Shown: positions 1 through 9,248 of the stretch, piece after piece
Layout of the letters: every line of letters begins with the position of its first letter
Position numbering within the stretch: the stretch's first letter is position 1
NCBI RefSeq assembly: GCF_010119225.1
Contig: NZ_WNKF01000006.1
Location: 1 to 64,000, forward strand
DNA: 64,000 bases
Source: Cyclobacterium roseum
GTDB taxonomy: Bacteria > Bacteroidota > Bacteroidia > Cytophagales > Cyclobacteriaceae
Reading direction: 5' to 3'
Made by a program: the position numbers and the translations under genes
Notes under the pieces: generated by a model
Told to the model about the DNA's origin: nothing
The model's input: only the letters and a program-made list of their open reading frames with translations
The model's database searches: none

Positions 1-138
1 ATAACAATTGTCCGAAAGAAGCGGACGTACATGGAAATTATAGCTGATCTGGTCTCCGGGAGCCATGTTTTCTCCACCGGTAGGTTTTTGACAGCCGGAA
101 ATACAAAGTAGTAAAATAAAACCGTTGATTATTCTCAT
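1..138 (-). CDS. Planctomycete-type cytochrome lipoprotein, N-terminal fragment
   Basis: Only the first 46 codons lie in the window; the gene continues past position 1. Translation from the ATG at 138 gives a short hydrophobic leader ending in a lipobox (ISGC, Cys at residue 15) and then a segment reading YNFHVRPLLSDNCY. That segment matches the start of the Planctomycete cytochrome C domain, where NC(F/Y)xCH follows 'I.YN..IRPILSDNC', so the heme motif is cut by the edge. Proteins of this kind in Bacteroidota usually continue into DUF1549/DUF1553 domains; that is inference because the rest is missing. The gene follows the haloperoxidase gene on the same strand after about 120 bases and is probably the next gene of the same locus. 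It is related in its first domain to the complete DUF1592-type protein at 51752. Confidence 0.7.
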   Translation of the reverse strand, partial: MRIINGFILLLCISGCQKPTGGENMAPGDQISYNFHVRPLLSDNCY

Positions 139-257
139 TGATTGCTAATATAGTACTTGTATGTAGTAAGAGAGTGAAAATGCCTAAATCTCATCTTGCA
201 AAGGGAAAATCTTGGGGAAAATCAAAACGAATCGGATTCCATAGCTGTACAAATCGA

Positions 258-1721
258 CTAATCGCCTGTGTGATCCTTGTAGAAATCCCATACTTCCCTG
301 GCCACATTGCGTCCAAGTTCAAGTCCTTCCAGATTATCGGCCTGGATATGGTACCCTCCTAAAACTCTGGAAAAACCTGCCATTTCTGCAGTTTCAGTAA
401 AAGTTGGGAACTCTAGAACTACGGTATCACCCAAGAAATCCGGTTCGGTCATGGCCCCTGCCACCAGGGTTACTTTTTGACCAAATGTATCGCTGCCTGT
501 CCACAATCGGAGTGCCTCTGCGCAGGCACCACTCACTGCGCTGTGGCCTGAAACATAACTCGGAAATGGGGGACATAAAAAAACCTCCGGGGAATAGGGA
601 CGCCATTGGTCGCCGGGTAGACGAGTCATTCCTACTTTTTCGCCACCCCAGCCATCAATCATCCGACCGTCAAAAAGATCATGAACCAATGCAAATGGTC
701 TGGCGTAATCGTAGTGCATTTTAGAATCCCAGGCAGCAATAAAGGCATCCATGGCAACTACCTGGTTGTAAAAATACATTTTCACGTCCTGGTCCAACGT
801 ATGGTTGTCCCGCCTGGAAACATCCTGGGCAAATCGAAACCAATGCCCTGCCTGCTGTACAGATTGGGGACCATCCCGCATATATTCCACCAATGCTTTC
901 TGGTAATCCGTCAGATTTGCTTGAACATCTACCACCTCCTGAATTTGTTTTTCCAATTCCTTGGTCCCTAATCCTGGAGGTGGGCCCGGACGAAACTGGT
1001 CGGCAGCTTTTAAGCCAATGGGGTGAACCCTATCCCAGAAGGGCGTCAGACATTCGGGGGCAAACCGCCCTCCTTTTCCATCCGAGAAATATTTTGGTTG
1101 CCATCTGCCCGGATCCAGGTTTTCATCTGCCGAGTTGGCTGGTTTGTAGCCTGTGTAATTAAAATAAGGTGATTGATCAGAACCAGGCTCTTCCCCATAT
1201 TGGTTCGATCCGTCCCCTGTTCTGGATCTGATCACATCCTGAGCGGCCAGATTGCCGATACCCTCCGGGGATTGGGGATCCATAGACACATTCATCGGGT
1301 CCAGGCTCAAATCCAACATGAACCCGGTAAACAGCAGGCTGTCTGCGGGGAAATATTCCAAAAGTGAACGGTAGGCAGCATAGCTGATGGCAATTTCCTT
1401 ATTTTCCAAAGTCCTTTCCTTTTCAGGACGCCTGCTAACTCCCTTCATATAAACCGGCTCTGCTTTACCATCGTAAACCGACCAGGCATCAAAAATGGAA
1501 ACAAAAACCAGGGCTAGATACCGGGAGGTTATGGTAGGCCGCGGCGAAAATCGCTCTGTATCATTCGCAGTAGCTTCCAGCGCAAGATGACCCCATTTGT
1601 ATGCCAGGTTATCTTTTCCCAGATGCTCATATTCTGCTTTTGCAGCTGGCTTTTCCCCGCAGCTGTAAAGTAAGCCCACCGAAAAAACCAGGATAAAGGA
1701 TAGTAACTTATTTTTCTTCAT
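258..1721 (-). CDS. Vanadium-dependent haloperoxidase/PAP2-family lipoprotein
   Basis: A 487-residue lipoprotein (lipobox ending at Cys21, LLYSC) of the vanadium haloperoxidase/PAP2 superfamily. The vanadate or phosphate site is complete: K and RP in KMHYDYARPF near residue 335, PSYVSGHS near 389, and SRVLGGYHIQAD near 457, which together supply the Lys, two Arg, Ser-Gly-His and catalytic His expected of the family. Members oxidise halides with H2O2 or act as acid phosphatases; which of the two applies cannot be read from sequence. The reading frame is open to 1742, but the ATG at 1721 directly precedes the lipoprotein leader. That ATG overlaps the end of the upstream DUF255 gene by 14 bases, which suggests translational coupling. 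It lies at the downstream end of the sigma/SusCD locus, so its substrate may be something the SusCD pair binds or imports (inference). Confidence 0.85.
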   Translation of the reverse strand: MKKNKLLSFILVFSVGLLYSCGEKPAAKAEYEHLGKDNLAYKWGHLALEATANDTERFSPRPTITSRYLALVFVSIFDAWSVYDGKAEPVYMKGVSRRPEKERTLENKEIAISYAAYRSLLEYFPADSLLFTGFMLDLSLDPMNVSMDPQSPEGIGNLAAQDVIRSRTGDGSNQYGEEPGSDQSPYFNYTGYKPANSADENLDPGRWQPKYFSDGKGGRFAPECLTPFWDRVHPIGLKAADQFRPGPPPGLGTKELEKQIQEVVDVQANLTDYQKALVEYMRDGPQSVQQAGHWFRFAQDVSRRDNHTLDQDVKMYFYNQVVAMDAFIAAWDSKMHYDYARPFALVHDLFDGRMIDGWGGEKVGMTRLPGDQWRPYSPEVFLCPPFPSYVSGHSAVSGACAEALRLWTGSDTFGQKVTLVAGAMTEPDFLGDTVVLEFPTFTETAEMAGFSRVLGGYHIQADNLEGLELGRNVAREVWDFYKDHTGD

Positions 1722-3819
1722 AGGAAGTGTAAATGATGTCAATGGCTTGCTCCGGTAATGCTACCGGAAGTTTACAAGTATTGTTTTTACAAACATAGAC
1801 CAAGGTCTTTCCTGACACGAGTCTATTGTTAAATAACGGAAGTTCGCTTTCCTGTGCGGTGCCCACGATCAGCGTGTTAGGCAGGTGGGTCTGATTCAGT
1901 CGTTTAATTAGGTTTTTTGAATTCGAACCAACTACTGCCACCTCCATGTATGGATGAGTCAGGTGCATCAAAAGTTCGTTCCACTTGGCATAGGCCCGCC
2001 CGTCTGAACGTATATTGGGAATCATCGAAGCAAGCATCTTTTTTGACCTTTCCAAAAAATCCTTGTTTCCCGTCAAATGGCCTAACTGAAACAAACTCAA
2101 GGCCATGGAAGCGTTTGGAGATGGTATAACGCCATCATGGGTAAGGATAAGTTTGGAAATCAACTCTTCGGTCTGGTTAAATCGGAACATTCCGGTCTCT
2201 TCATCCGAAAATTCCTCCAAAATAAAGGAATTGAGGAAAATGGCCAGATCCAAATGTTCCGGATTCATGGTAAAACCGTATAACTTTAAAACAGCTTCCA
2301 GGAGAAATGCGTAATCTTCCAGAAATCCCGGAACATGGTTTCCGCCTTCCTTAAAGGAGTGAATGAGTTTGCCGTCCCGGAGGCTGTTATTTTGAAGGAA
2401 ATCAAGAATTTCAAGGGATTTATCCAGGTATTCTTCATTCCCCAGGGCTGCATAGGCATCCAGAAAACCCAACATGAGTAGGGCATTCCAGGAAGTAATA
2501 ATCTTATCGTCCTTCCCGGGCGGGATTCGTTTTTCCCGGGCCTTTAGCAGCGTGGAATGCCATTTAGCCTTGAGTGACTGGAAATCAGCCATTGAAATCC
2601 CCCGGTCTGCTGCAAACAACCTATCCGGTTTATCCCTAAAAAGAATGAAAGCACGCGCTCCCGTCAATTCCTGAGCGGGTAGGGAGTAATACAGGGAAAA
2701 AAGCTCGTATTCTTCGGCAAGGATGGCTCTCAAATCACCCTCTTCCCATAGATAATATTTCCCCTCTATTCCCTCCGAATCTGCATCCAATGCCGCATAG
2801 TAACCACCTCCCGGATGCTTCATTTCACGTTCTAAAAAATCGGTGATCCCCAGGACCACTTCCCGGTATTGGTTTTCTTTAAAAGCCTTAAATGCAGTGG
2901 AATAGACACTCAACATCAGGGCATTGTCGTAAAGCATTTTTTCGAAATGGGGCACCTTCCAATAGGTGTCGGTACTGTACCGGTAAAAACCTCCCCCTAT
3001 TTGGTCATGAATGCCCCCTTGCAATATTTTTTGAAGGCTGTTTTTAACGTGAACCTCGAGATCCCGATTGTTTGCCAAAACAGAATAGTTCAATAAAAAG
3101 TTTAGATTGGTAGGCATCATGAATTTCTCGTCCCCCTTGTCTCCTCCCCAGTCAAGATCCCAGGAGGATTTCCATTTGCTGACACTTTCTTCCAAACTGC
3201 CCGCATTGATGGGATCCTCATCGGTTGGCGGAACGATAATATTGGTCTCTTGAATTCCCATTGCCAACATTTCTCCATAATTCCTGGCCTTTTCGGGATC
3301 CTCGGTATAAAACGAATTCACATCCTGTAAAACCTGCATCCACTGCTCCCTGGTATGATAGGTGCCTCCATATAACGGATTTCCGTTTGGCAACGTAATC
3401 ACATTAAGCGGCCAGCCTCCACTTCCCTTGATCAATTGAAGAGCTGTCATGTAAACTTTGTCAATATCGGGACGCTCCTCCCTATCCACTTTAATGGAGA
3501 TAAAATGCTCATTCATAAAATCAGCTACTTCCTGATCTTCAAAGGTTTCTGCTTCCATTACGTGACACCAATGACAGGACGAGTACCCGATACTGACCAA
3601 CAGCAGCTTACCCTCTGATCTCGCTTCTTCCAGGATCTTATTACTCCAGGGTTGCCAATTGACCGGATTATTGGCATGCTGCAGCAAATAGGGGCTTGTC
3701 TCCTGCATCAAGGCATTGGTTCTTCCGGCAGATACATTCGATTGTTTTACATTGCCACAGCTCGCCAGGCCAACTACTGTTACAAAAAACAGGGAACACT
3801 TCACGAGGGATACCTTCAT
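1708..3819 (-). CDS. DUF255 thioredoxin-like lipoprotein (YyaL/SPATA20 family)
   Basis: A 703-residue protein with a lipoprotein leader (GLASC, Cys21), chosen start ATG 3819; the frame is open to 3852. Residues about 36-200 form the DUF255 thioredoxin-like domain: the opening TSPYLLQHANNPVNW is diagnostic, and the redox motif is CHWC at residues 82-85. The rest resembles the (alpha/alpha) barrel of N-acylglucosamine 2-epimerase-like proteins, as in YyaL and SPATA20. The biochemical role of the family is not established. Most relatives are cytoplasmic, so an exported, lipid-anchored version is notable; the CHWC could handle disulfides in the periplasm or on the surface (inference). It sits between the FG-GAP protein and the haloperoxidase with almost no spacing on either side. 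Confidence 0.88.
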   Translation of the reverse strand: MKVSLVKCSLFFVTVVGLASCGNVKQSNVSAGRTNALMQETSPYLLQHANNPVNWQPWSNKILEEARSEGKLLLVSIGYSSCHWCHVMEAETFEDQEVADFMNEHFISIKVDREERPDIDKVYMTALQLIKGSGGWPLNVITLPNGNPLYGGTYHTREQWMQVLQDVNSFYTEDPEKARNYGEMLAMGIQETNIIVPPTDEDPINAGSLEESVSKWKSSWDLDWGGDKGDEKFMMPTNLNFLLNYSVLANNRDLEVHVKNSLQKILQGGIHDQIGGGFYRYSTDTYWKVPHFEKMLYDNALMLSVYSTAFKAFKENQYREVVLGITDFLEREMKHPGGGYYAALDADSEGIEGKYYLWEEGDLRAILAEEYELFSLYYSLPAQELTGARAFILFRDKPDRLFAADRGISMADFQSLKAKWHSTLLKAREKRIPPGKDDKIITSWNALLMLGFLDAYAALGNEEYLDKSLEILDFLQNNSLRDGKLIHSFKEGGNHVPGFLEDYAFLLEAVLKLYGFTMNPEHLDLAIFLNSFILEEFSDEETGMFRFNQTEELISKLILTHDGVIPSPNASMALSLFQLGHLTGNKDFLERSKKMLASMIPNIRSDGRAYAKWNELLMHLTHPYMEVAVVGSNSKNLIKRLNQTHLPNTLIVGTAQESELPLFNNRLVSGKTLVYVCKNNTCKLPVALPEQAIDIIYTSYEEK

Positions 3820-3869
3820 AAACTGGAATTTAATTACAGTCAAAACATACATGAATTTTCATCCGGAGG

Positions 3870-6800
3870 CTAGGGATTAGCGGGAAAAATAGTCGATAAA
3901 CCAAAATTTTCCTGGCTTTCGATACGAAGCAACTGGAGAAAATCATTGTTTTTTGCAAACAAAACCCCTGCCTGTCCACCTGCCAATTTCAACTTTTTGG
4001 CTGATTTAACCTCCCCGCGAATCATCAGCCCACTTTCATAGGGCATTTGACTTTCAAATCCACCTTCACCATCTCCAAGAAGAATACCGCCATAACTGGC
4101 ATCATTTCTCGGCGTTTCCACTTCAGACCCGTATAGATTTCCGGCATAAAGCATGTCCAGGTTTCCGTCCTGATTTATATCCATCGACACCAAGGCGTTG
4201 ATGGAGGATATTTGAGAAAAAGTATCCAGTGGCTTGATCGTAAATGTTCCGTCTCCCTGGTTTTCCAAGTAAAGATGAGCAAAGCTCTTTACTTCAAAAT
4301 GGGTTGATTTCTCCAAATCTTCTGTGGTATAGATTTCCTCTAAACTGGCCGAAGCATAGGATTTGTAATCTTTGAATTTTGCTTTGATGGCAGGTATCTG
4401 CTGGGAAGAGCATTCTCTTCCACGAACCGGCACCCTTACTCCTTTATCCAGATAACTCAACACCAGATCGTCCTTGCTATCGTTGTCATAATCGTACACA
4501 TACAAGCTGAACGGAGAGGATTGGCTAGCCTGGTATTTGTAATTTTCCCCCAGGTTACCAACAATAAAATCGATATCCCCATCCGAATCAAAATCCTCTC
4601 CATGCAGTCCAAACCACCAGCCGTTGGTATCCCCCAAACCTGCAGCTACTGACTTGTTGACGAAGGTTCCATTTTCATTCTTCAGGTAGGTAATTCCCAT
4701 CCATTCCCCAACAAGGATCAGATCTTCCATGGTATCCCCGTCTACGTCTACCCAACTGGCTTGCGTCACCATGCCCAAATCCAGCAAGTCCGGTGCGACT
4801 TCCTCGGTGACATCCTCAAATTTCACTTCATCCCGGGAACTGTTATTTCTCAAAATATAGCTTTTGGGCGCATGCGGGTAATTTCTGGGGGTTACCCTGC
4901 CTCCCACAAATAAATCCAAATCCCCATCCTTATCTATATCCGAGGCGACCACTATCGAGCCGCTCTCCCTCATTAACGGCAGTGCCGTATCCGATTTTTC
5001 AAACAGCCCGTTCCCTCTATTGATATAAAATTTATCCTGATAGTACACGTCGCCCTTACGAAGTTCATTCCCACCACATACCACGTATAGATCTGCCAAC
5101 CCGTCACCATTTGCATCAAAAAACAGGGCACTTACATCTTCCTGAAACCTGTCTTTTTCCCACAAATCTTGCTGCATTTCGGTAAAAGTCCCATCGCTGT
5201 TTTGCAGGAACATTTTACCGGCGTACCCACTGGAACCTCCCAGATAAAAGTCATCCAATCCATCGTTATTGATGTCACCGACAGCAATTGCCGGTCCGTA
5301 TTCTGAAATTTTATGCGGAAGTAAAACCTGGTATTGAAAATCATCGAAGGTGTTTTCGGTATGACGGTGATTCAGCGATACGGTGGAAGTAATGTCTGTA
5401 AAATAACCAGGGGACACCGCTGGCTCCGGGGTCCCAACCTCCACTGCATCGGCTTCTTTAACCGTGATTCGCTGGTTTACGGCTACGTTGTCCAACAGGT
5501 TTTGCTGACCGCCTGGCCAAAGCACCCTTATCTGGTGTATGACCGATCCTTTTCCCAGCCCAAAATGGATGGTAGGATCCACGGAGGATTGGAAACCCCT
5601 GGTCAGGGTGAGCTCCTGAAACTGAGTAACCGAATCCGTCTCCAACCAAACCTTTACGCCTAGTCCTAATGGATTTGATGCATTGCCTTTTAACTCTATT
5701 TGCAAAAAATTAGCGTCCGCCATCTTGTTGGCGTTGTTTTCGTAGATAGTAGCCCGATCATCCAGGTTATTGATTACTAAATCCAAATCTCCGTCGTTGT
5801 CCAGGTCTGCATAAGCTACTCCATTCGAAAAACCGTTAAAATTGATTCCCCAACTTTCCGATACATCTGTGAAGGTTAAATCTCCCTTGTTTTGAAAAGC
5901 AAAGTTTTTGATTTTTTCGGAAGGAATCTTCTTGGTCAAATCAAGGGAATTGCCATCCTCGAAATCTTGTACCTCGTCGCTCCTGAAATAATCGCTGTTG
6001 TTGATATCCCTTCTAACTCCATTGGTTACATAAATATCCTTAAGTCCGTCGTTATCAAAATCGGCAAACAAGGCCGCCCAACTCCAATCAGTGGAAGATA
6101 CGCCGGCCATTTTTCCAATGTCTCCATAATGCGGCAAACCAAGGGTATCCATTCCCATATGAAGTTGAAGGGTGTTGATGGAATATTGATGATGCATGTC
6201 GTTTTTGACCATGGAATAAAACCGCTCCGGGTCCATGCTATCCATATTTTCCTTTGCCCTGCGGTAGCTTTTTGGCATCATATCCACTTGATAGATATCC
6301 AGGTAACCGTCATTATTGAAATCCGCTGCATCCGTTCCCATTCCAAAATAGGAGGTATGATTGGTTAGGTCCAGATTAAAATCCGTGAATGTACCATCCT
6401 GATTATTGATATAGAAAAAATCAGGTGTACTAAAATCATTGGAAACATACAAGTCGGGCCAGCCATCCTGGTTGAAATCCCCTACTGAAACTCCCAATGA
6501 CAATCCGTATTTATTCAAACCAGCCTCTTGGGTCATATCGGTAAACTTTCCATTTCCTTCATTTTTGTATAGCCGGTCACTTCGATGATAGGGTGCCGCA
6601 TACCTGTACGTCAGGTACTCTACCATGCTGGTACGTGAGGGTACGATGGGATAATTGATCAGGTACAAATCCTGCAGGCCATCCCCGTCATAATCAAAAA
6701 AAACTGCTTGTGTACTATTCCCTTCATCTGCAAGGCCGTAAGCTTCTCCCATCTCCGTGAATGTGGGGATTTCACCTTCTCTCGCATCGTTGATATAAAG

Positions 6801-7265
6801 TAGATTTTTTGTGGTTCCCCATTTGCCGGACACACTGATGTATATATCCAGCCAGCCATCCTGATTGGCATCGCCTACGGTAACTCCCGTCATCCAGCGC
6901 TCGTCTCCTGCCACCCCTGCGGACACGGATACATCTTCAAATTGTAGGTTTCCTTTATTGATATAAAGCTTATTGGGAACCATGTTGCCGGTAAAATAAA
7001 GATCCTGCAAGCCATCATTATTGAAATCGCCCACAGCCACTCCCCCGCCCATGTAGATATACATGTAGTTAAAATAGTTGATCGAATCATTTTCAGTGAG
7101 GTCATTGGAAAAATCGATTCCAGTGGATTCAAGACTGAGCTCGGAAAATAATGAGGACTGATCTGTTTTATCCTGGCATGCTGCCAAAAAAAAGATCAGG
7201 CCAACGAAAAGAATGTAATTCGCAAATTTATCCTTGATGCAACGGGTATTTACGCCTGTTTTCAT
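3870..7265 (-). CDS. FG-GAP/VCBS repeat lipoprotein with ASPIC/UnbV domain
   Basis: A 1131-residue lipoprotein (FLAAC, Cys30). The ATG at 7265 is preferred over the TTG at 7289. It carries about fourteen calcium-binding loops of the form DxNxDGxxD: seven before a central ASPIC/UnbV domain (about residues 510-595, with GLGVKVWLETD, RGFQSS, HFGLGKG and RVLWPGG) and seven after it. This is the CRTAC1-like layout, here apparently duplicated to give two beta-propellers flanking the ASPIC domain. Such proteins are exported, bind calcium and often sit beside SusCD pairs in Bacteroidota; their ligand is unknown. The gene follows susD after a 125-base gap that contains an inverted repeat, and precedes the DUF255 gene by 50 bases. 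It is probably a surface-exposed binding or scaffold partner of the SusCD complex (inference). Confidence 0.9.
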   Translation of the reverse strand: MKTGVNTRCIKDKFANYILFVGLIFFLAACQDKTDQSSLFSELSLESTGIDFSNDLTENDSINYFNYMYIYMGGGVAVGDFNNDGLQDLYFTGNMVPNKLYINKGNLQFEDVSVSAGVAGDERWMTGVTVGDANQDGWLDIYISVSGKWGTTKNLLYINDAREGEIPTFTEMGEAYGLADEGNSTQAVFFDYDGDGLQDLYLINYPIVPSRTSMVEYLTYRYAAPYHRSDRLYKNEGNGKFTDMTQEAGLNKYGLSLGVSVGDFNQDGWPDLYVSNDFSTPDFFYINNQDGTFTDFNLDLTNHTSYFGMGTDAADFNNDGYLDIYQVDMMPKSYRRAKENMDSMDPERFYSMVKNDMHHQYSINTLQLHMGMDTLGLPHYGDIGKMAGVSSTDWSWAALFADFDNDGLKDIYVTNGVRRDINNSDYFRSDEVQDFEDGNSLDLTKKIPSEKIKNFAFQNKGDLTFTDVSESWGINFNGFSNGVAYADLDNDGDLDLVINNLDDRATIYENNANKMADANFLQIELKGNASNPLGLGVKVWLETDSVTQFQELTLTRGFQSSVDPTIHFGLGKGSVIHQIRVLWPGGQQNLLDNVAVNQRITVKEADAVEVGTPEPAVSPGYFTDITSTVSLNHRHTENTFDDFQYQVLLPHKISEYGPAIAVGDINNDGLDDFYLGGSSGYAGKMFLQNSDGTFTEMQQDLWEKDRFQEDVSALFFDANGDGLADLYVVCGGNELRKGDVYYQDKFYINRGNGLFEKSDTALPLMRESGSIVVASDIDKDGDLDLFVGGRVTPRNYPHAPKSYILRNNSSRDEVKFEDVTEEVAPDLLDLGMVTQASWVDVDGDTMEDLILVGEWMGITYLKNENGTFVNKSVAAGLGDTNGWWFGLHGEDFDSDGDIDFIVGNLGENYKYQASQSSPFSLYVYDYDNDSKDDLVLSYLDKGVRVPVRGRECSSQQIPAIKAKFKDYKSYASASLEEIYTTEDLEKSTHFEVKSFAHLYLENQGDGTFTIKPLDTFSQISSINALVSMDINQDGNLDMLYAGNLYGSEVETPRNDASYGGILLGDGEGGFESQMPYESGLMIRGEVKSAKKLKLAGGQAGVLFAKNNDFLQLLRIESQENFGLSTIFPANP

Positions 7266-7316
7266 GTTAGAAGGTATTTTTTGTGTCAATCCTTACCTAC
7301 CTGAATAAGAAGAAAT

Positions 7317-7362
7317 ATCCACAGCGGTACCGAATCTTTCCAGTTTCTTTACCCCTGTGGAT
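7317..7362 (-). repeat. Inverted repeat between susD and the FG-GAP gene
   Basis: ATCCACAG at 7317-7324 is answered by its exact reverse complement CTGTGGAT at 7355-7362, with a 30-base spacer that itself contains the palindrome CGGTACCG. In the transcript this could form a stem between the SusD and FG-GAP coding regions. No long U-run follows, so it is not a clear terminator. It could be an mRNA-processing or stabilising structure that keeps susCD expression above that of the downstream genes (inference). Confidence 0.4.
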
Positions 7363-7390
7363 TAAATTAGCTTTCAACTAAACCCGACTG

Positions 7391-9238
7391 TCAATCTTCA
7401 TATCCTGGGTTTTGTTGAATATTATTGTTGCTACGTTGAATTTCTTCCCTTGGAATAGGAAATCTATAGTAGTAGTCGCCCGGCCAGGGGAATCGTGGGT
7501 CTGTCTCCTCTACTTCTCCGTAGGTGTAGTGCAAGGTCCCCATTAAATCACCTTCCTCAGCTGTGGACCAATCCATTGTAACACTGCTTAAGCCTCGGAT
7601 TGGATCCATATCGATATTGCCAGGAGCTGCTTTCCAGCGCAACAGATCCCAAAAACGCATGTCCTCTAAATGTAACTCGATGGCACGTTCGTTTCTGTAG
7701 TCGCGTAGTAATGCTTCGCCCGAACTGGTAATGTCCGGCATGTCGACAGAAGGTCTTTTCCGAACCATATTGATGTATTCCCTTGCCAGTTCCTCATTGC
7801 CCAGCGCAATTTGAATCTCTGCGTAGTTCAGGTAAAATTCCGCCAACCGCATGAATACTGTCGTTTGGCTATAATCAAAATCGAAGCTTGCTCTGGGCCC
7901 TTGAAAGTCCAACAGTTTTCTAAACGTATACCCGGTCTGAACCCTCCAATGAAAGGGAGTCAGTCCTTTCACCCAATAGGTTTTGGAGTCCCTGCCAAAA
8001 TCAAAAAGGGTCTGATTATTCATGGGATCTACTTTATTGGGATTCTCGTAGGGGGGCTGGTTATCGGGATTTGGATTGGCATCCTCCCAGTATTCATACA
8101 ACCGTTGGGTGCTTTTGGACCCATCGATGATGTTTACCGGACCCGCCCCAGGGTATAAAATATAGCTGTAATACCTTGGATCCCTGTTTACATTCGGATT
8201 TTGCTCATCGTAACCGGAAGAAGGGTTGACAGTCATTCCGTCGGGCAAATAAGGATATTCTCCATTTTCCATTTGAAACATATTAATAAAATGCTGGGTG
8301 GGCATGAGGCGCTGACGGGCATCAAATCCACTTGGCCAATAATCATAATTGTAGCCCCAATCTGGAATCCTTGATCCGGCGGTATAGGTTCTGCCGAAAA
8401 CGATTTCATTCGTTTCCAGCGGTTGGAGAAATAATTCCTCGTGGTTGGAATGCAAGGTAAAACCAGCATCTATCACCGCTTTTGTGGCCACTTCAGCCGC
8501 CTGCCATCTGCCCATGTCATTGGTTGGGTTATTAAGTGGACTGGCCATGTAAAGCAACATACGGGCTTTTAAGCCCATTGCGGCTTCTTTACTTACTTTT
8601 CCGGCAGCGGGGGTTGTTCCATCCAATAAATTGATTGCCAATTCCGCCTCATTGAGGACAAATTGTGCGCATTCTTCGTAACTGTTTCGCGAAACGTCAA
8701 ACGACTCATCACTGAGGCTGAAACTTTCAGTAATTAGCGGGACTCCACCGAAGGTTCGGATCAATTCAAAATACATCCAGGCCCGAAGGAAGTGAACCTC
8801 ACCCTTCATGCCATCCAATACTTCTGCATCAATTGTCGATCCTTCAATTTTTTCAAAGAAAATGTTAGCCCTCCGGATGAAATCATATTCCTCCGCCCAG
8901 ATATTGGTCAGTTGTGTGATATTATCCGGGGTAATGTTTCCTTCCAGATACTGACGTATTCCCGCAGCGCGGTTGTGGGTATCCGGAGCCGAAACAGCAA
9001 TATCAGTCATGCCGATGTAGGCACCGGTTCCGGGGCTCCAATGTGGTTTAATACCGTTATACATGTTGTACACATAATTCTGAAGAAAGGTGGGGTCTGT
9101 AAATACATTTTCTTCAGATATGGCATCCAGTGGCGTAACCTCAAGTAGGTCGTCGTTGCAGGAGGAAAAAACAACACCAAATAGCAGTAGTGCGATCAGG
9201 TTTTTCATCCGGTTATATTTTTTAGTTCTATTTTCCAT
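7391..9238 (-). CDS. SusD/RagB family nutrient-binding lipoprotein
   Basis: A 615-residue outer-membrane lipoprotein (lipobox VFSSC, Cys27, followed by NDDLLEVTPLDAISEENVF, typical of SusD). SusD proteins cap the SusC channel and bind the substrate on the cell surface. TPR-like helices in the N-terminal half, a long loop region around residues 270-400 and the C-terminal stretch with RNERAIELHLEDMRFWDLLRW are characteristic of SusD. The frame is open to 9271 from a TTG, but the ATG at 9238 lies just 10 bases after the SusC stop and is the better start; a further ATG at 9208 (MKNLIAL) is also possible. It is paired with the SusC gene immediately upstream. The substrate class cannot be deduced; no glycoside hydrolase or peptidase gene is in the locus. 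Confidence 0.95.
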   Translation of the reverse strand: MENRTKKYNRMKNLIALLLFGVVFSSCNDDLLEVTPLDAISEENVFTDPTFLQNYVYNMYNGIKPHWSPGTGAYIGMTDIAVSAPDTHNRAAGIRQYLEGNITPDNITQLTNIWAEEYDFIRRANIFFEKIEGSTIDAEVLDGMKGEVHFLRAWMYFELIRTFGGVPLITESFSLSDESFDVSRNSYEECAQFVLNEAELAINLLDGTTPAAGKVSKEAAMGLKARMLLYMASPLNNPTNDMGRWQAAEVATKAVIDAGFTLHSNHEELFLQPLETNEIVFGRTYTAGSRIPDWGYNYDYWPSGFDARQRLMPTQHFINMFQMENGEYPYLPDGMTVNPSSGYDEQNPNVNRDPRYYSYILYPGAGPVNIIDGSKSTQRLYEYWEDANPNPDNQPPYENPNKVDPMNNQTLFDFGRDSKTYWVKGLTPFHWRVQTGYTFRKLLDFQGPRASFDFDYSQTTVFMRLAEFYLNYAEIQIALGNEELAREYINMVRKRPSVDMPDITSSGEALLRDYRNERAIELHLEDMRFWDLLRWKAAPGNIDMDPIRGLSSVTMDWSTAEEGDLMGTLHYTYGEVEETDPRFPWPGDYYYRFPIPREEIQRSNNNIQQNPGYED

Positions 9239-9248
9239 GACTTTTTTT

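Noticed and set aside
5892-6368. 158-codon open frame on the plus strand inside the FG-GAP gene
   Set aside because: Antisense shadow of the calcium-binding repeats, which leave long open frames; no start context or known motif.
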